From: a bacterium
Lineage (GTDB): Bacteria; Desulfobacterota; Binatia; DP-6
Assembly (NCBI GenBank): GCA_026129405.1
Contig: JAHCID010000001.1
Location: forward strand, 186,001-250,000
DNA: 64,000 bases
Direction of reading: 5' to 3'
The notes below the pieces were generated by a model that had not been told where the DNA came from, ran no database searches, and saw only the letters and a list, made by a program, of their open reading frames with translations. Position numbers and translations under genes: made by a program. Positions 8,150 to 15,916 of this stretch are shown in pieces. The number at the start of each line of letters is the position of its first letter. The stretch's first letter is position 1.

Positions 8150-10354
8150 TCACCGTCCGAGCTGCTGCCGCGCCAGCCCTGCCCACACGGACTCCGGGGC
8201 CTCCGCGACAATCGCTTCGAACGCTGCTCGCGAGGCCGCCGGATCACTCCGCGCGACGGCCTCGCCGCGCCGGTACCGCAGCTCCATCCAGACGTCGTCG
8301 CGCCCCCACGTCGCTGCGTAGGCGTCCGCGAGCGTGTCGGCTGCGGCGAGATCGCGCTGCCGGTAGAGGGTCAGCCCGAGGTGATGCGCCGCGCGCCGGC
8401 GCAGCGCGTCCGGTACCTCGGGATCGCTCCACACGTCCTCGAGCGTCGCGCGCGCGTCGCACAGGCGGCCCACCTGATACTGGGCTATGCCCGCGGCGAC
8501 CCCGGTGGCGATCTCCGTCATCGCGGGCTCGAGTGGGACGTCCGGGAAGCGACGCTGGAGCAAGGTCACGAGCGCACGCGCCTCGTCGAAGGCAGCCGTG
8601 CGCTGCGTCGCTTCGACGAGCAGGACGAGGGCATCGCGATCGAGGATCAGCGCGGGCCGATCCTCGAACGCGCGGCGCGCGCAGTGCGGGCGGTCGACGC
8701 GCAAGCAGGCACGCGCGACGTCAGCGCGCACCCCCGGCAGCCACGCCGGCGGCCGCACAACGAGCATGCGCTCGCCCATGACGGCCGCGAGCTCCACCTC
8801 GTTCGCCGCAAGCAGCGTCGCCAACGTGCGCGCACGCATCTGCCAGTCGCGCTGACTGCTCAGCAGGTCTTCGGCCCGAGGCCCAACCGTATCGACGCGC
8901 CACACGCGCAGCGGCTCGCGACGGTAGAGCGCCGGCGCTCCGGCGCGCTCCTCCAGCAGCCGCCACGTGCCGGGGATCGGGTATTCGTCGAGGTTCGCCG
9001 TACAGCGATGGCATCCGTACCACGGTAGGCGCGCCCCACCCGTCACGAGGATGCCGTCGGCGATCGCCCGGTATTCCGCGGCGCGCGCCCCGGGCGTCTC
9101 CCCGCGCAGGATGCGCACGCGCGCGCTGCCCGGCCGACGCAGGCCCATAGCGATCCAGCGCCAGGCGAGATCGTAATCGAGATGGACCGTGTCGTCCGGA
9201 TGCTGCGCGAGGAGCGCGACAGCCGCGCGTCCTTCGGCATACGCATCGCGCGTCGGAGCCGTCAGCCCGATCGACTGCCACACGCCGAGAACGAGACTCA
9301 CCGCGACGGCGGCGCCGGCCATCGACACCGACCACGACGCCAGCGCGCGCAGCCCGCCCGCGAGGGCCAGGCACATCGGAATCGCGAGCAGACAGAGGTA
9401 GCGGAAGATGTGGGGCACGAGGATGACCCACTGCCCCTTCTCGCGGTGCGACGGCGCCGACGTCAGGGCCACAAAGAGGAGCAGGAAGTACGCGAGCCAG
9501 CGCCACGAGCCCGGCCGCCGCCAGCCGACGAGGACGCCCAACGCGATCGCGAGGTGCGGCACGAAGCCCGCGAAGCGGGTGCCGTACTCGTTGGGGAGGA
9601 AGAGCATCCGCGCGTAGTCGAGCTGGTTGTGCCAGTCATGCGGCAGGAACGCCGCCACCCGGCGCACGACCGTGACGTCGTGCAGCGGATCGCCGAAGCG
9701 CAGCCACTGCCAACCGAAGTAGGCGCCGACCAGCGCGACGAAGCCGCCGCCGCAGACCGCCGTCGCCGGCCAGGTGCGGCGCGGATCGCGCAAGGCCTCG
9801 AGCGCGAAGAGGACACCGACGATGGCCGCCCACTGCTTGGTCGAGTAGCCGAGGAAGAGGCCGACGGCGGCAGCCACCCCCCAGGCGACCCGGGCGCCCC
9901 CCGGCGGTGCGGCGCACGCCTGCCGGTAGAGCCAGAACGCCCCGAAGCACCAGGTGGCGAGCGGGATGTCGATCACGAACAGCGTGCTCGACAGGACGTC
10001 GAGCGGCAGCGTCGCGAGGATCGCCATTGCGACCAGCGCCCAGCGGTGCCCCCACTCCTGGCGCGCCAGGCCGTACGCGAGAAGGAGATTCAAGAGGCTG
10101 CAGAACGTGACGAAGCCGATGAAGCCGACCTCACCGTCGCCGAGGAGGCGCATCGTCCACGCGACCGGAAGCGAGAACGCGAAGCGCAGGTCGTAGGCGC
10201 GATCCTCGTTCCAGATGCCGGAGGCATAGATGTCGTGGTAGCTATGCCAGTAGCCGGGATCGTCGCCGAGGCCGTAGCCGGACCAGAGGACCAGCCGGAG
10301 GGCTGCGCCCGCCGCGAGGACGCCCAACACCGCGGCCGCCTCGCGACGCGTCAC
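8150..10354 (-). CDS. GT39/PMT-like membrane glycosyltransferase with C-terminal TPR region
   Basis: 734 residues, GTG start at 10354, 7 bp after the epimerase gene. The first half has about ten membrane helices; GDDPGYWH lies in the first outer loop, where GT-C enzymes carry their catalytic acidic residues. This fold transfers sugars from lipid-phosphate donors outside the membrane. Residues from about 500 are soluble and helical, ending in a TPR-like stretch with ESVWAGLARQQL. That ending resembles the end of the first gene of the operon (DSVWARHAGERL). It is the last gene of the tightly spaced operon. Substrate and donor are unknown. Confidence 0.75.
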   Translation of the reverse strand: MTRREAAAVLGVLAAGAALRLVLWSGYGLGDDPGYWHSYHDIYASGIWNEDRAYDLRFAFSLPVAWTMRLLGDGEVGFIGFVTFCSLLNLLLAYGLARQEWGHRWALVAMAILATLPLDVLSSTLFVIDIPLATWCFGAFWLYRQACAAPPGGARVAWGVAAAVGLFLGYSTKQWAAIVGVLFALEALRDPRRTWPATAVCGGGFVALVGAYFGWQWLRFGDPLHDVTVVRRVAAFLPHDWHNQLDYARMLFLPNEYGTRFAGFVPHLAIALGVLVGWRRPGSWRWLAYFLLLFVALTSAPSHREKGQWVILVPHIFRYLCLLAIPMCLALAGGLRALASWSVSMAGAAVAVSLVLGVWQSIGLTAPTRDAYAEGRAAVALLAQHPDDTVHLDYDLAWRWIAMGLRRPGSARVRILRGETPGARAAEYRAIADGILVTGGARLPWYGCHRCTANLDEYPIPGTWRLLEERAGAPALYRREPLRVWRVDTVGPRAEDLLSSQRDWQMRARTLATLLAANEVELAAVMGERMLVVRPPAWLPGVRADVARACLRVDRPHCARRAFEDRPALILDRDALVLLVEATQRTAAFDEARALVTLLQRRFPDVPLEPAMTEIATGVAAGIAQYQVGRLCDARATLEDVWSDPEVPDALRRRAAHHLGLTLYRQRDLAAADTLADAYAATWGRDDVWMELRYRRGEAVARSDPAASRAAFEAIVAEAPESVWAGLARQQLGR

Positions 10355-10361
10355 CGCCGCC

Positions 10362-11246
10362 TCACCCGCCGAGCACGGCAGCCAGACTCTCGTCCGCGGA
10401 GCGAGCGTGCATCCCGAGGCGGCGCAGGTCGTCCTCGACCGGCACGCGGCGTAGGCCAGCCAGGCCGAGCAGACTCTCGGAGCGCAGCGGGAAGGGCACC
10501 CCGAGCTTTTCGCACGCCTTCACGCCCGCCAGCACCGGGCCGAACGGCAGGGGCAGGAAGACGACGCGGATGCGGAGCCGCTTGGCCGCATTACGCAGGA
10601 ATGCGCCGATCGTCGGCGGATCGGGCTCGGCGACGTTGACCGCACCGGTGACACCCAGACGCAACGCCCGCACCAGCGCCTCGCCGACGTCGTCGACGTG
10701 TACCGTCTGCAACGGCTGTCGGCCGCCGTCGAACAGCGGCACGAGGTGCAACTTCTGCATGAGGTCCATCAGCAGGCGGAAGAGGCCGTGGCCGTCTCGG
10801 CCGATGACCAGCCCGGGACGCAGGACAAGATCGCGTTGCGGATCGAGCACCCGCTCCAGCTCCGCTTTGCTGCGCGCATAGTAGTTCGGCGCATCGGGCG
10901 TCGCGGCGATCGTCGACACGAAGACGAAGCGCGCAACGCCCGCCCGGCGCGCGGCTTCGCGCAGGCGCCGCGTACCACCCTCGTTCACGCGCTTCGCCTT
11001 CGCGAGATCGGTCTCCTTCGTGGCGTAAGCGCAATGGACGATCGCCGACGCGCCGTCGAGCAGCGTCTCGTCGAGGACGTCCGGCAGCTCGGCACGCCCG
11101 CCGCGCGCGACGTCGGCGCGTCCCGCGACGGTGGCCGGGTCGCGGACCAGCGCCCGGACCTCCCAGCCGTCCGCCGCGAGGTGGCGGCAGAGCACGCTGC
11201 CCACGAACCCGTTCGCTCCGGTGACGACCGCGACGCGTGTGCTCAT
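10362..11246 (-). CDS. NAD-dependent epimerase/dehydratase family protein (extended SDR)
   Basis: 294 residues. The N-terminal TGANGFVG dinucleotide-binding motif and the catalytic YYARSK (Tyr-x-x-x-Lys) are clear, with an STIAATPD segment upstream supplying the Ser. This is the extended short-chain dehydrogenase family, which modifies nucleotide sugars or reduces or oxidises hydroxyl and keto groups. The ATG at 11246 overlaps the stop of the GMC oxidoreductase gene (ATGA), so the two are probably translationally coupled and may act in sequence on one substrate. A nucleotide sugar or a lipid-linked sugar is the likeliest substrate given the neighbours. Confidence 0.85.
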   Translation of the reverse strand: MSTRVAVVTGANGFVGSVLCRHLAADGWEVRALVRDPATVAGRADVARGGRAELPDVLDETLLDGASAIVHCAYATKETDLAKAKRVNEGGTRRLREAARRAGVARFVFVSTIAATPDAPNYYARSKAELERVLDPQRDLVLRPGLVIGRDGHGLFRLLMDLMQKLHLVPLFDGGRQPLQTVHVDDVGEALVRALRLGVTGAVNVAEPDPPTIGAFLRNAAKRLRIRVVFLPLPFGPVLAGVKACEKLGVPFPLRSESLLGLAGLRRVPVEDDLRRLGMHARSADESLAAVLGG

Positions 11247-12844
11247 CGGAGACGCTCTCCCAGGCGGGTGCCGACGCGATCCGCGTTGGCCATGATGTTG
11301 AACGTGAGCCCCTTCGGGGGAAGCCAGGGGAAGATCGAACCGTCCGCCAGATACACCGCGCGCGTGCCGCGCAGGAGCCCTTCGGGCGTGCAGGTGAGCG
11401 GACGCTCCTCCGGGGTCATGGGGAACGTCCCGGCATAGTGCAGGCTCGCGCCGTGGCCGGGGCGGATCGTCTTCAGCGGGATGCAGCCGAAGCCGCGGAA
11501 GAAGCGGAGCAGCGTGCGCTCGTCGTCGCGCTGGATCGCCTCCTCCTCGGCGGAGGGGCGGTAGACGACGTCGAGCCGATCGGACGCGCCGTCACGCCGC
11601 AACGCGCACGTTTTGCCGGGCGCCGGCCGCTCCTCGTGATGGATACCGAGGATCGTGAACACGGGCATCAGCACGCGCAGCAGGCGCCGCGCCTCGCGGT
11701 ACGCGAGCGGCGTCTCCTTCATGAGCTTGAAGGTGAGCAACGAGCGGTACGAGAAGACCTGTGCCTGGAGGATCCCGCCGCGGCCCGCGCCGCGCCGCTC
11801 GACGACGGCCGTCAGCTGCCCGAGGCTGTAGCGCGCGTCGCGCGCCGAGCGGCCGATGAGCCCGAGGTTCAGCGTCGGGACGTAGGCGTACGCGTTGCAG
11901 AGCATCGGAATCGAGCGGTCGTAGAGGTCGAGCGAGCGGAGCACGAGGCGTGCGGTGCCGATGGTGCCCGCGGCGAGCACGAGAGCGCGCGCGTCGTGCG
12001 ACTCCGCCGCCCGGGTGTCGGCGTGCGTCGTCCGGACGCGGACGCCGTCGGGCGTCTCCTCGAAGCGCTCGACGAAGCGACGGTCGAGATAGGTGAAGCC
12101 GGGTGTCTCCAGCAGCTCCGCGAGGGTCCACTGTGGGCGGTAGATCGCACGGCCCAGGTCGGCCCAGTAGTCCATGTCCTGGTAGCCGTACGGCCCTCGG
12201 CCGCGGTGGGGGCGCGTGCACGCCGCGACGCGAGGGCGTCCCAGGAAGAAGCCCTTGGCGTTCAGCTCGGCGCGTCGCCGCTGGTACTTCGCGAGCAGCA
12301 CCTCGCCGCCGCCGTCGATGTCGAGCGGGGGCATGATGGACGGGCTCTTGGGGAAGAAGCGCGCGAGATCGTCGTCGTCGCCGCAGACGCCGATCCGCTC
12401 GGCCACGGCGTCGTAGTGCGGCTGCATGTCGCGCAGCCCGATGCCCATGTCGCGCAGCTCGTCGTCCGAGAACGGGAAGACACCCGCGCTCCATCCGGCG
12501 CCGAGACCGCCGCGCGCGAGGCTCATCGACACCGCGAAGCCCGGGGCGTCGAACGGCATCCAGTCGGACGCGTTGGCGGTGATGTACATGCGCGGCGGCG
12601 TCAGCTGTGCGCCGACCCGCACCGGGCCGAAGGGCACGCCCTCGAAGCGGTCGCCGAGAAAGTAGCGGTGCTGGTTCGGGTCGGTCCGCCGCGTCGTCGT
12701 GAAGGGCGCGTCGGGCACGAGCGGCGCGTAGTGGGTGTCGCGGTTGCCGAAGTCGAGCATGGTCACGTGCCGTCCGGCCGCGAGGAGCGCGGCGGACGCG
12801 TTGACGCCGCCCGGCCCCGAGCCGACGACGAGGACGTCGGTCAC
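11243..12844 (-). CDS. GMC family FAD-dependent oxidoreductase
   Basis: 533 residues. The GTG at 12844 overlaps the previous stop as GTGA and puts the FAD motif VVGSGPGG at residue 6; a longer frame would add 29 unrelated residues. The C-terminus carries the GMC signatures GASLHYAGTFPM, where the His is a usual active-site residue, and VYLADGSIFPWLPPKGLT. GMC enzymes oxidise alcohols to carbonyls on sugars, sterols or choline. No signal peptide is seen. Being coupled between a small orphan gene and an SDR gene suggests stepwise hydroxyl oxidation and reduction, for example an epimerisation by way of a ketone, on an envelope sugar or lipid. Confidence 0.85.
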   Translation of the reverse strand: MTDVLVVGSGPGGVNASAALLAAGRHVTMLDFGNRDTHYAPLVPDAPFTTTRRTDPNQHRYFLGDRFEGVPFGPVRVGAQLTPPRMYITANASDWMPFDAPGFAVSMSLARGGLGAGWSAGVFPFSDDELRDMGIGLRDMQPHYDAVAERIGVCGDDDDLARFFPKSPSIMPPLDIDGGGEVLLAKYQRRRAELNAKGFFLGRPRVAACTRPHRGRGPYGYQDMDYWADLGRAIYRPQWTLAELLETPGFTYLDRRFVERFEETPDGVRVRTTHADTRAAESHDARALVLAAGTIGTARLVLRSLDLYDRSIPMLCNAYAYVPTLNLGLIGRSARDARYSLGQLTAVVERRGAGRGGILQAQVFSYRSLLTFKLMKETPLAYREARRLLRVLMPVFTILGIHHEERPAPGKTCALRRDGASDRLDVVYRPSAEEEAIQRDDERTLLRFFRGFGCIPLKTIRPGHGASLHYAGTFPMTPEERPLTCTPEGLLRGTRAVYLADGSIFPWLPPKGLTFNIMANADRVGTRLGERLR

Positions 12845-13254
12845 ACGCGCCCCCGCGCCGCGATCGCCCACAGCGGCAGCCCGATCAGCGCCTGCAGCAC
12901 CGCCGACGTGCCCGAGAGCGCAAGCTGCCACACGAGCCGCACGGGCGAGACGACCGCGGGCAGGAACTCGTCGGCGTGCTCCGGCGAGGTCTCAAGGATC
13001 GCCGCCATAATGAGCACCTTGCCGCGCAGCAGCCCCGTCGGCGCGCGCAGCGCGGCGGCCGCGTCGAGGAACGGCAGACTCCACGGGTGCCGACGCATCC
13101 ATGCGACGACGGGTTCGTCGGACACGGGCGCGAAGAGGGTGCGCGCCGCATCGACATAGCGCGCGACCAGTGCCGGCGACGGCTCGCGTCCCACCAGATA
13201 GCGGCCGAGTAGCGAGCCCTCGCGGGCGAGCGTCGCCTCGTCCGCGGTGCTCAC
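12841..13254 (-). CDS. Small uncharacterised protein of the envelope operon
   Basis: 137 residues, GTG start at 13254, overlapping the preceding glycosyltransferase stop as GTGA; it also overlaps the next gene by GTGA. It is mostly alpha-helical by composition, with a hydrophobic stretch near the C-terminus (about residues 105-130). I recognise no domain. Position and double coupling with an oxidoreductase suggest an accessory or gating subunit for the GMC enzyme: several GMC and gluconate dehydrogenases have small helical partners of about this size. That is inference from context only. Confidence 0.65.
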   Translation of the reverse strand: MSTADEATLAREGSLLGRYLVGREPSPALVARYVDAARTLFAPVSDEPVVAWMRRHPWSLPFLDAAAALRAPTGLLRGKVLIMAAILETSPEHADEFLPAVVSPVRLVWQLALSGTSAVLQALIGLPLWAIAARGRV

Positions 13255-13976
13255 GAGCGCGAGCCCAGGCTCCGTGCCCACAGGCCGAAGAGATGGCTGT
13301 ACTTGTAGACGGCCTCGTGGAACAGGTTGAACTTCGACTTCCGCCAGTCCTCACACTCGACGGGGATCTGCACGATCTTCCCGCCGGCGCGCTTCGTCAG
13401 GTAGCATATCTCGATCACGTACGAGGAGCCCTCGTTGATGCGCTCGCGAAACTTGCCCACGGTCTCTACGCGGTAGGCCTTCGCAGCGATCGAGTAGTCG
13501 TCGTAGTTCATGCCGAGCAGCACGCGTGCGATGGCCAGGAAGGTATCCGACGCGAGCTTTCGCACGAACGTCCGCTTCTGTTTCCCGAGTCGCTTCGAAC
13601 CCACGACGATATCGTGGGTCTCGAGCAGGTCGAGCGCGCGAGGGATGAAGTCGAGATCGATCGAGAGGTCCATGTCGACCGAGACGAGATACGGGTGCCG
13701 CGCGCGGCGCACGAACTCGCGGAATGCGAAGCCGACCCCGCGCTGCGGCCCGTGGAAGAACTCCACGTGGGCGAAGCGGCGGCTGAGATCGAAACCCAGC
13801 GCCGTGGTCGAGTCGGTCGAGCCGTTGGAGCCGATCAGTATCTCGTACGGCCGGCCGAGGCCGTCGAGGAACGCGATCAGGCGCTCCGTGTTCGCCACCA
13901 GGATGGCCTCCTCGTTGTAGACGGGGATCCCGATGGTGAACGGCTTCCTTGCATCAGACGATGTCGGCGTCGCCAT
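13251..13976 (-). CDS. Family 2 glycosyltransferase (polyprenyl-phosphate sugar transferase-like)
   Basis: 241 residues from ATG 13976, which overlaps the end of the upstream gene by 23 bp. GT2 motifs are complete: IPVYNEE near the N-terminus for nucleotide binding, SNGSTDST, and SVDMDLSID containing the DxD metal site. There is no membrane segment at the C-terminus. Such short enzymes often charge undecaprenyl phosphate with a sugar, which GT-C enzymes then use. With two GT-C proteins in the same operon this role is attractive, but it is inferred. Confidence 0.85.
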   Translation of the reverse strand: MATPTSSDARKPFTIGIPVYNEEAILVANTERLIAFLDGLGRPYEILIGSNGSTDSTTALGFDLSRRFAHVEFFHGPQRGVGFAFREFVRRARHPYLVSVDMDLSIDLDFIPRALDLLETHDIVVGSKRLGKQKRTFVRKLASDTFLAIARVLLGMNYDDYSIAAKAYRVETVGKFRERINEGSSYVIEICYLTKRAGGKIVQIPVECEDWRKSKFNLFHEAVYKYSHLFGLWARSLGSRS

Positions 13977-15036
13977 ACGTGATGTGCCAGCTCCCGATGT
14001 CCCGGAGCAGTGAAGTGTCGTCAGGGCGGCAACGGGCACCCAGGTACCAGCGCCGGGGGTTCAGCGAGTCGGGGATGCGGAGAAACCCGAAGCGCGTCAA
14101 GTACTGCGCATGCGCCGGGCTCACGAGTGCCGTGAGAAACGCGCTCCGGCGCTCTACTGCGCGCTGCTGCGCAAAGCCCAACACCTCGCGTGTCACCTCC
14201 GGATCGACGAGCGGTAGCGGGAACAGATCGACCAGCGCGGTGAACGGCAGGTCGAAGAGAGTGAGCGTCCGCAGCACGAGCAAACCCTCGAGGCGCCCAT
14301 CGACGACCACCTCGTATGGCTCGTACTCGAATAGCGGCATCGCGATGTAGCGCCAGTGGAGGTACGCAGGATCGCGCACCTGGGCGACCGGAGCGATGTC
14401 GCGATGGCGCTCCCAGAGCGCCTGGAAGCGGTCGTCGAATCCGGTGAGGCGGCGGATCGTCGCCCGGCGCGGCGGCCGCGGCTTCGGGGCGACCGTGCGG
14501 TAGACGGCATCGCCGACCGCACCGAGGACACGCGCCAGGCCGTCGCTCGGGAGGTAGCGCCGCAGGACGTGGCGGCTCTCGATCGGCTTCACGTAGATCG
14601 GGAACGTATGGACGTCGAACCAGTCGAGCTTGCCGACGAAGCCGGGGCGCGAGCTGTCGTTCGGGAAACCCCACACGACGTCGACGCCGTGCTCGCGCGC
14701 GACGTCATCGTAGAGGTCGCGCGCGAGCTGCACGAAGATGCCCTGCTTCTGGTAGCGTGGATGGGTCATCGTGTCGCACGAGAGCGCGAAGGTGCGCTCC
14801 GTCCCGCGGACGCGGAAACGCGTGGGGATGGCCGCATACTGCCCGCAGACGTAGCCCTCGTGGTCGGCGAGTCGGATCCAGCCCGCCCCCGCGGGATTGT
14901 CCTGGAACTGCCAGCGCCACACGTCGGGGCGCAGCTTGTGCGCATCGACGTCGCCGAACACCTCCCGGCGCAGGGCCAGGATCGCGCCCGCGTCGGCCTG
15001 ACCGCCCGGACGACTTCGCCATGGGCGTTCAGCCAT
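13954..15036 (-). CDS. GNAT family N-acetyltransferase
   Basis: 360 residues, ATG start overlapping the previous stop by 8 bp. The first 150 residues carry a GNAT-like core, with THPRYQKQGIFVQLA as the acetyl-CoA pyrophosphate-binding motif A (R/Q-x-x-G-x-G/A type, here RYQKQG). The second half is a further GNAT-like or FemAB-like lobe. It probably acylates an amino sugar or another amine. The deacetylase encoded immediately upstream would expose such an amine, so the two enzymes may remove an acetyl group and put a different acyl group on. Confidence 0.75.
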   Translation of the reverse strand: MAERPWRSRPGGQADAGAILALRREVFGDVDAHKLRPDVWRWQFQDNPAGAGWIRLADHEGYVCGQYAAIPTRFRVRGTERTFALSCDTMTHPRYQKQGIFVQLARDLYDDVAREHGVDVVWGFPNDSSRPGFVGKLDWFDVHTFPIYVKPIESRHVLRRYLPSDGLARVLGAVGDAVYRTVAPKPRPPRRATIRRLTGFDDRFQALWERHRDIAPVAQVRDPAYLHWRYIAMPLFEYEPYEVVVDGRLEGLLVLRTLTLFDLPFTALVDLFPLPLVDPEVTREVLGFAQQRAVERRSAFLTALVSPAHAQYLTRFGFLRIPDSLNPRRWYLGARCRPDDTSLLRDIGSWHITYGDADIV

Positions 15037-15913
15037 GCGCGCCCTCGGCGGCGGACGGCGCCTGCGCGGCGAGTGCGCCGAACGACGTCACCGCGATGCC
15101 GCGGGCGACGAGCGCCTCGGGCAAACGCGGGTCGAGGAGCAGATCGAGATCACGCTCCCAGGCGTAGCGCCAATGGCCGTAACGGCGAACGGTGTCCGCG
15201 TCGCGCTGGCCGGGGTGCAACATCACCTCGACGACGTCCGGCGCCGCCCGCGCCCGCACTCGGTCGAGCAGCGTGAGCAGCCCGTCCCTGTCGAGCGCGC
15301 CGCCGGCACGCAGAAACCCGACCGTCCAGAATGGATGGAGGCCCGTCGTCCCCGCCGCCCGGCGAGCGCGCCACGCGATGCCACGCAACGCAGCATAGGA
15401 CGCGACCCGGACCAGACCCGCGCCGCGGTCGGAGGGCTCATACAAGTCGGCGCGCACGAAACGGATACCGCGCCGCCGCGCCTCGGCCACCACCGACGGG
15501 AGCACGTCGGGGAGTAGATGCAGGTGCTGGTGCCCGTCGACGTGCGACGGCACGATACCGAGCGCGTCGGCGCGTGCCCACTGCGCAGCCAACTCCTCGC
15601 GCGCCTCGGCAGCGCGCCAGTGTCCCGTGATCCAACGTAACGCGACGGCGGCATGCGACGGCAGCAGCCGCCCGTCGCGCAGAAGCGTCGGGATGCGCGC
15701 CGCTGGTGCAGCCGGACGCTCCTCGACCAGGGTGAGATGCAACCCCACGTCGAGACCGGGCGTAGCGCGGGCGATCGCTACGGCGTCCTCCGCAGCATCG
15801 GCGGTGACCATGAGCGACGTGCTGCGCAGGACACCGCGCACACACGCCTCCGCGATGCCCGCGTTCACCCCGCGCGACAACCCGAAATCGTCGGCGTGGA
15901 ACACGACGCGCAC
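15029..15913 (-). CDS. YdjC/ChbG family carbohydrate deacetylase
   Basis: 294 residues, GTG start 3 bp after the preceding stop. HADDFGLS at the N-terminus supplies the metal-binding Asp, GLHLTL lies at about residue 58, and HVDGHQHLHLLP near residue 120 supplies the metal-binding His residues. This family removes N-acetyl groups from sugars; members are found in chitobiose use and in hopanoid-linked loci (HpnK). With polyprenyl-sugar and GT-C genes beside it, a role in deacetylating a lipid-linked or glycan amino sugar is likely. Confidence 0.85.
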   Translation of the reverse strand: MRVVFHADDFGLSRGVNAGIAEACVRGVLRSTSLMVTADAAEDAVAIARATPGLDVGLHLTLVEERPAAPAARIPTLLRDGRLLPSHAAVALRWITGHWRAAEAREELAAQWARADALGIVPSHVDGHQHLHLLPDVLPSVVAEARRRGIRFVRADLYEPSDRGAGLVRVASYAALRGIAWRARRAAGTTGLHPFWTVGFLRAGGALDRDGLLTLLDRVRARAAPDVVEVMLHPGQRDADTVRRYGHWRYAWERDLDLLLDPRLPEALVARGIAVTSFGALAAQAPSAAEGAHG

Positions 15914-15916
15914 CGG

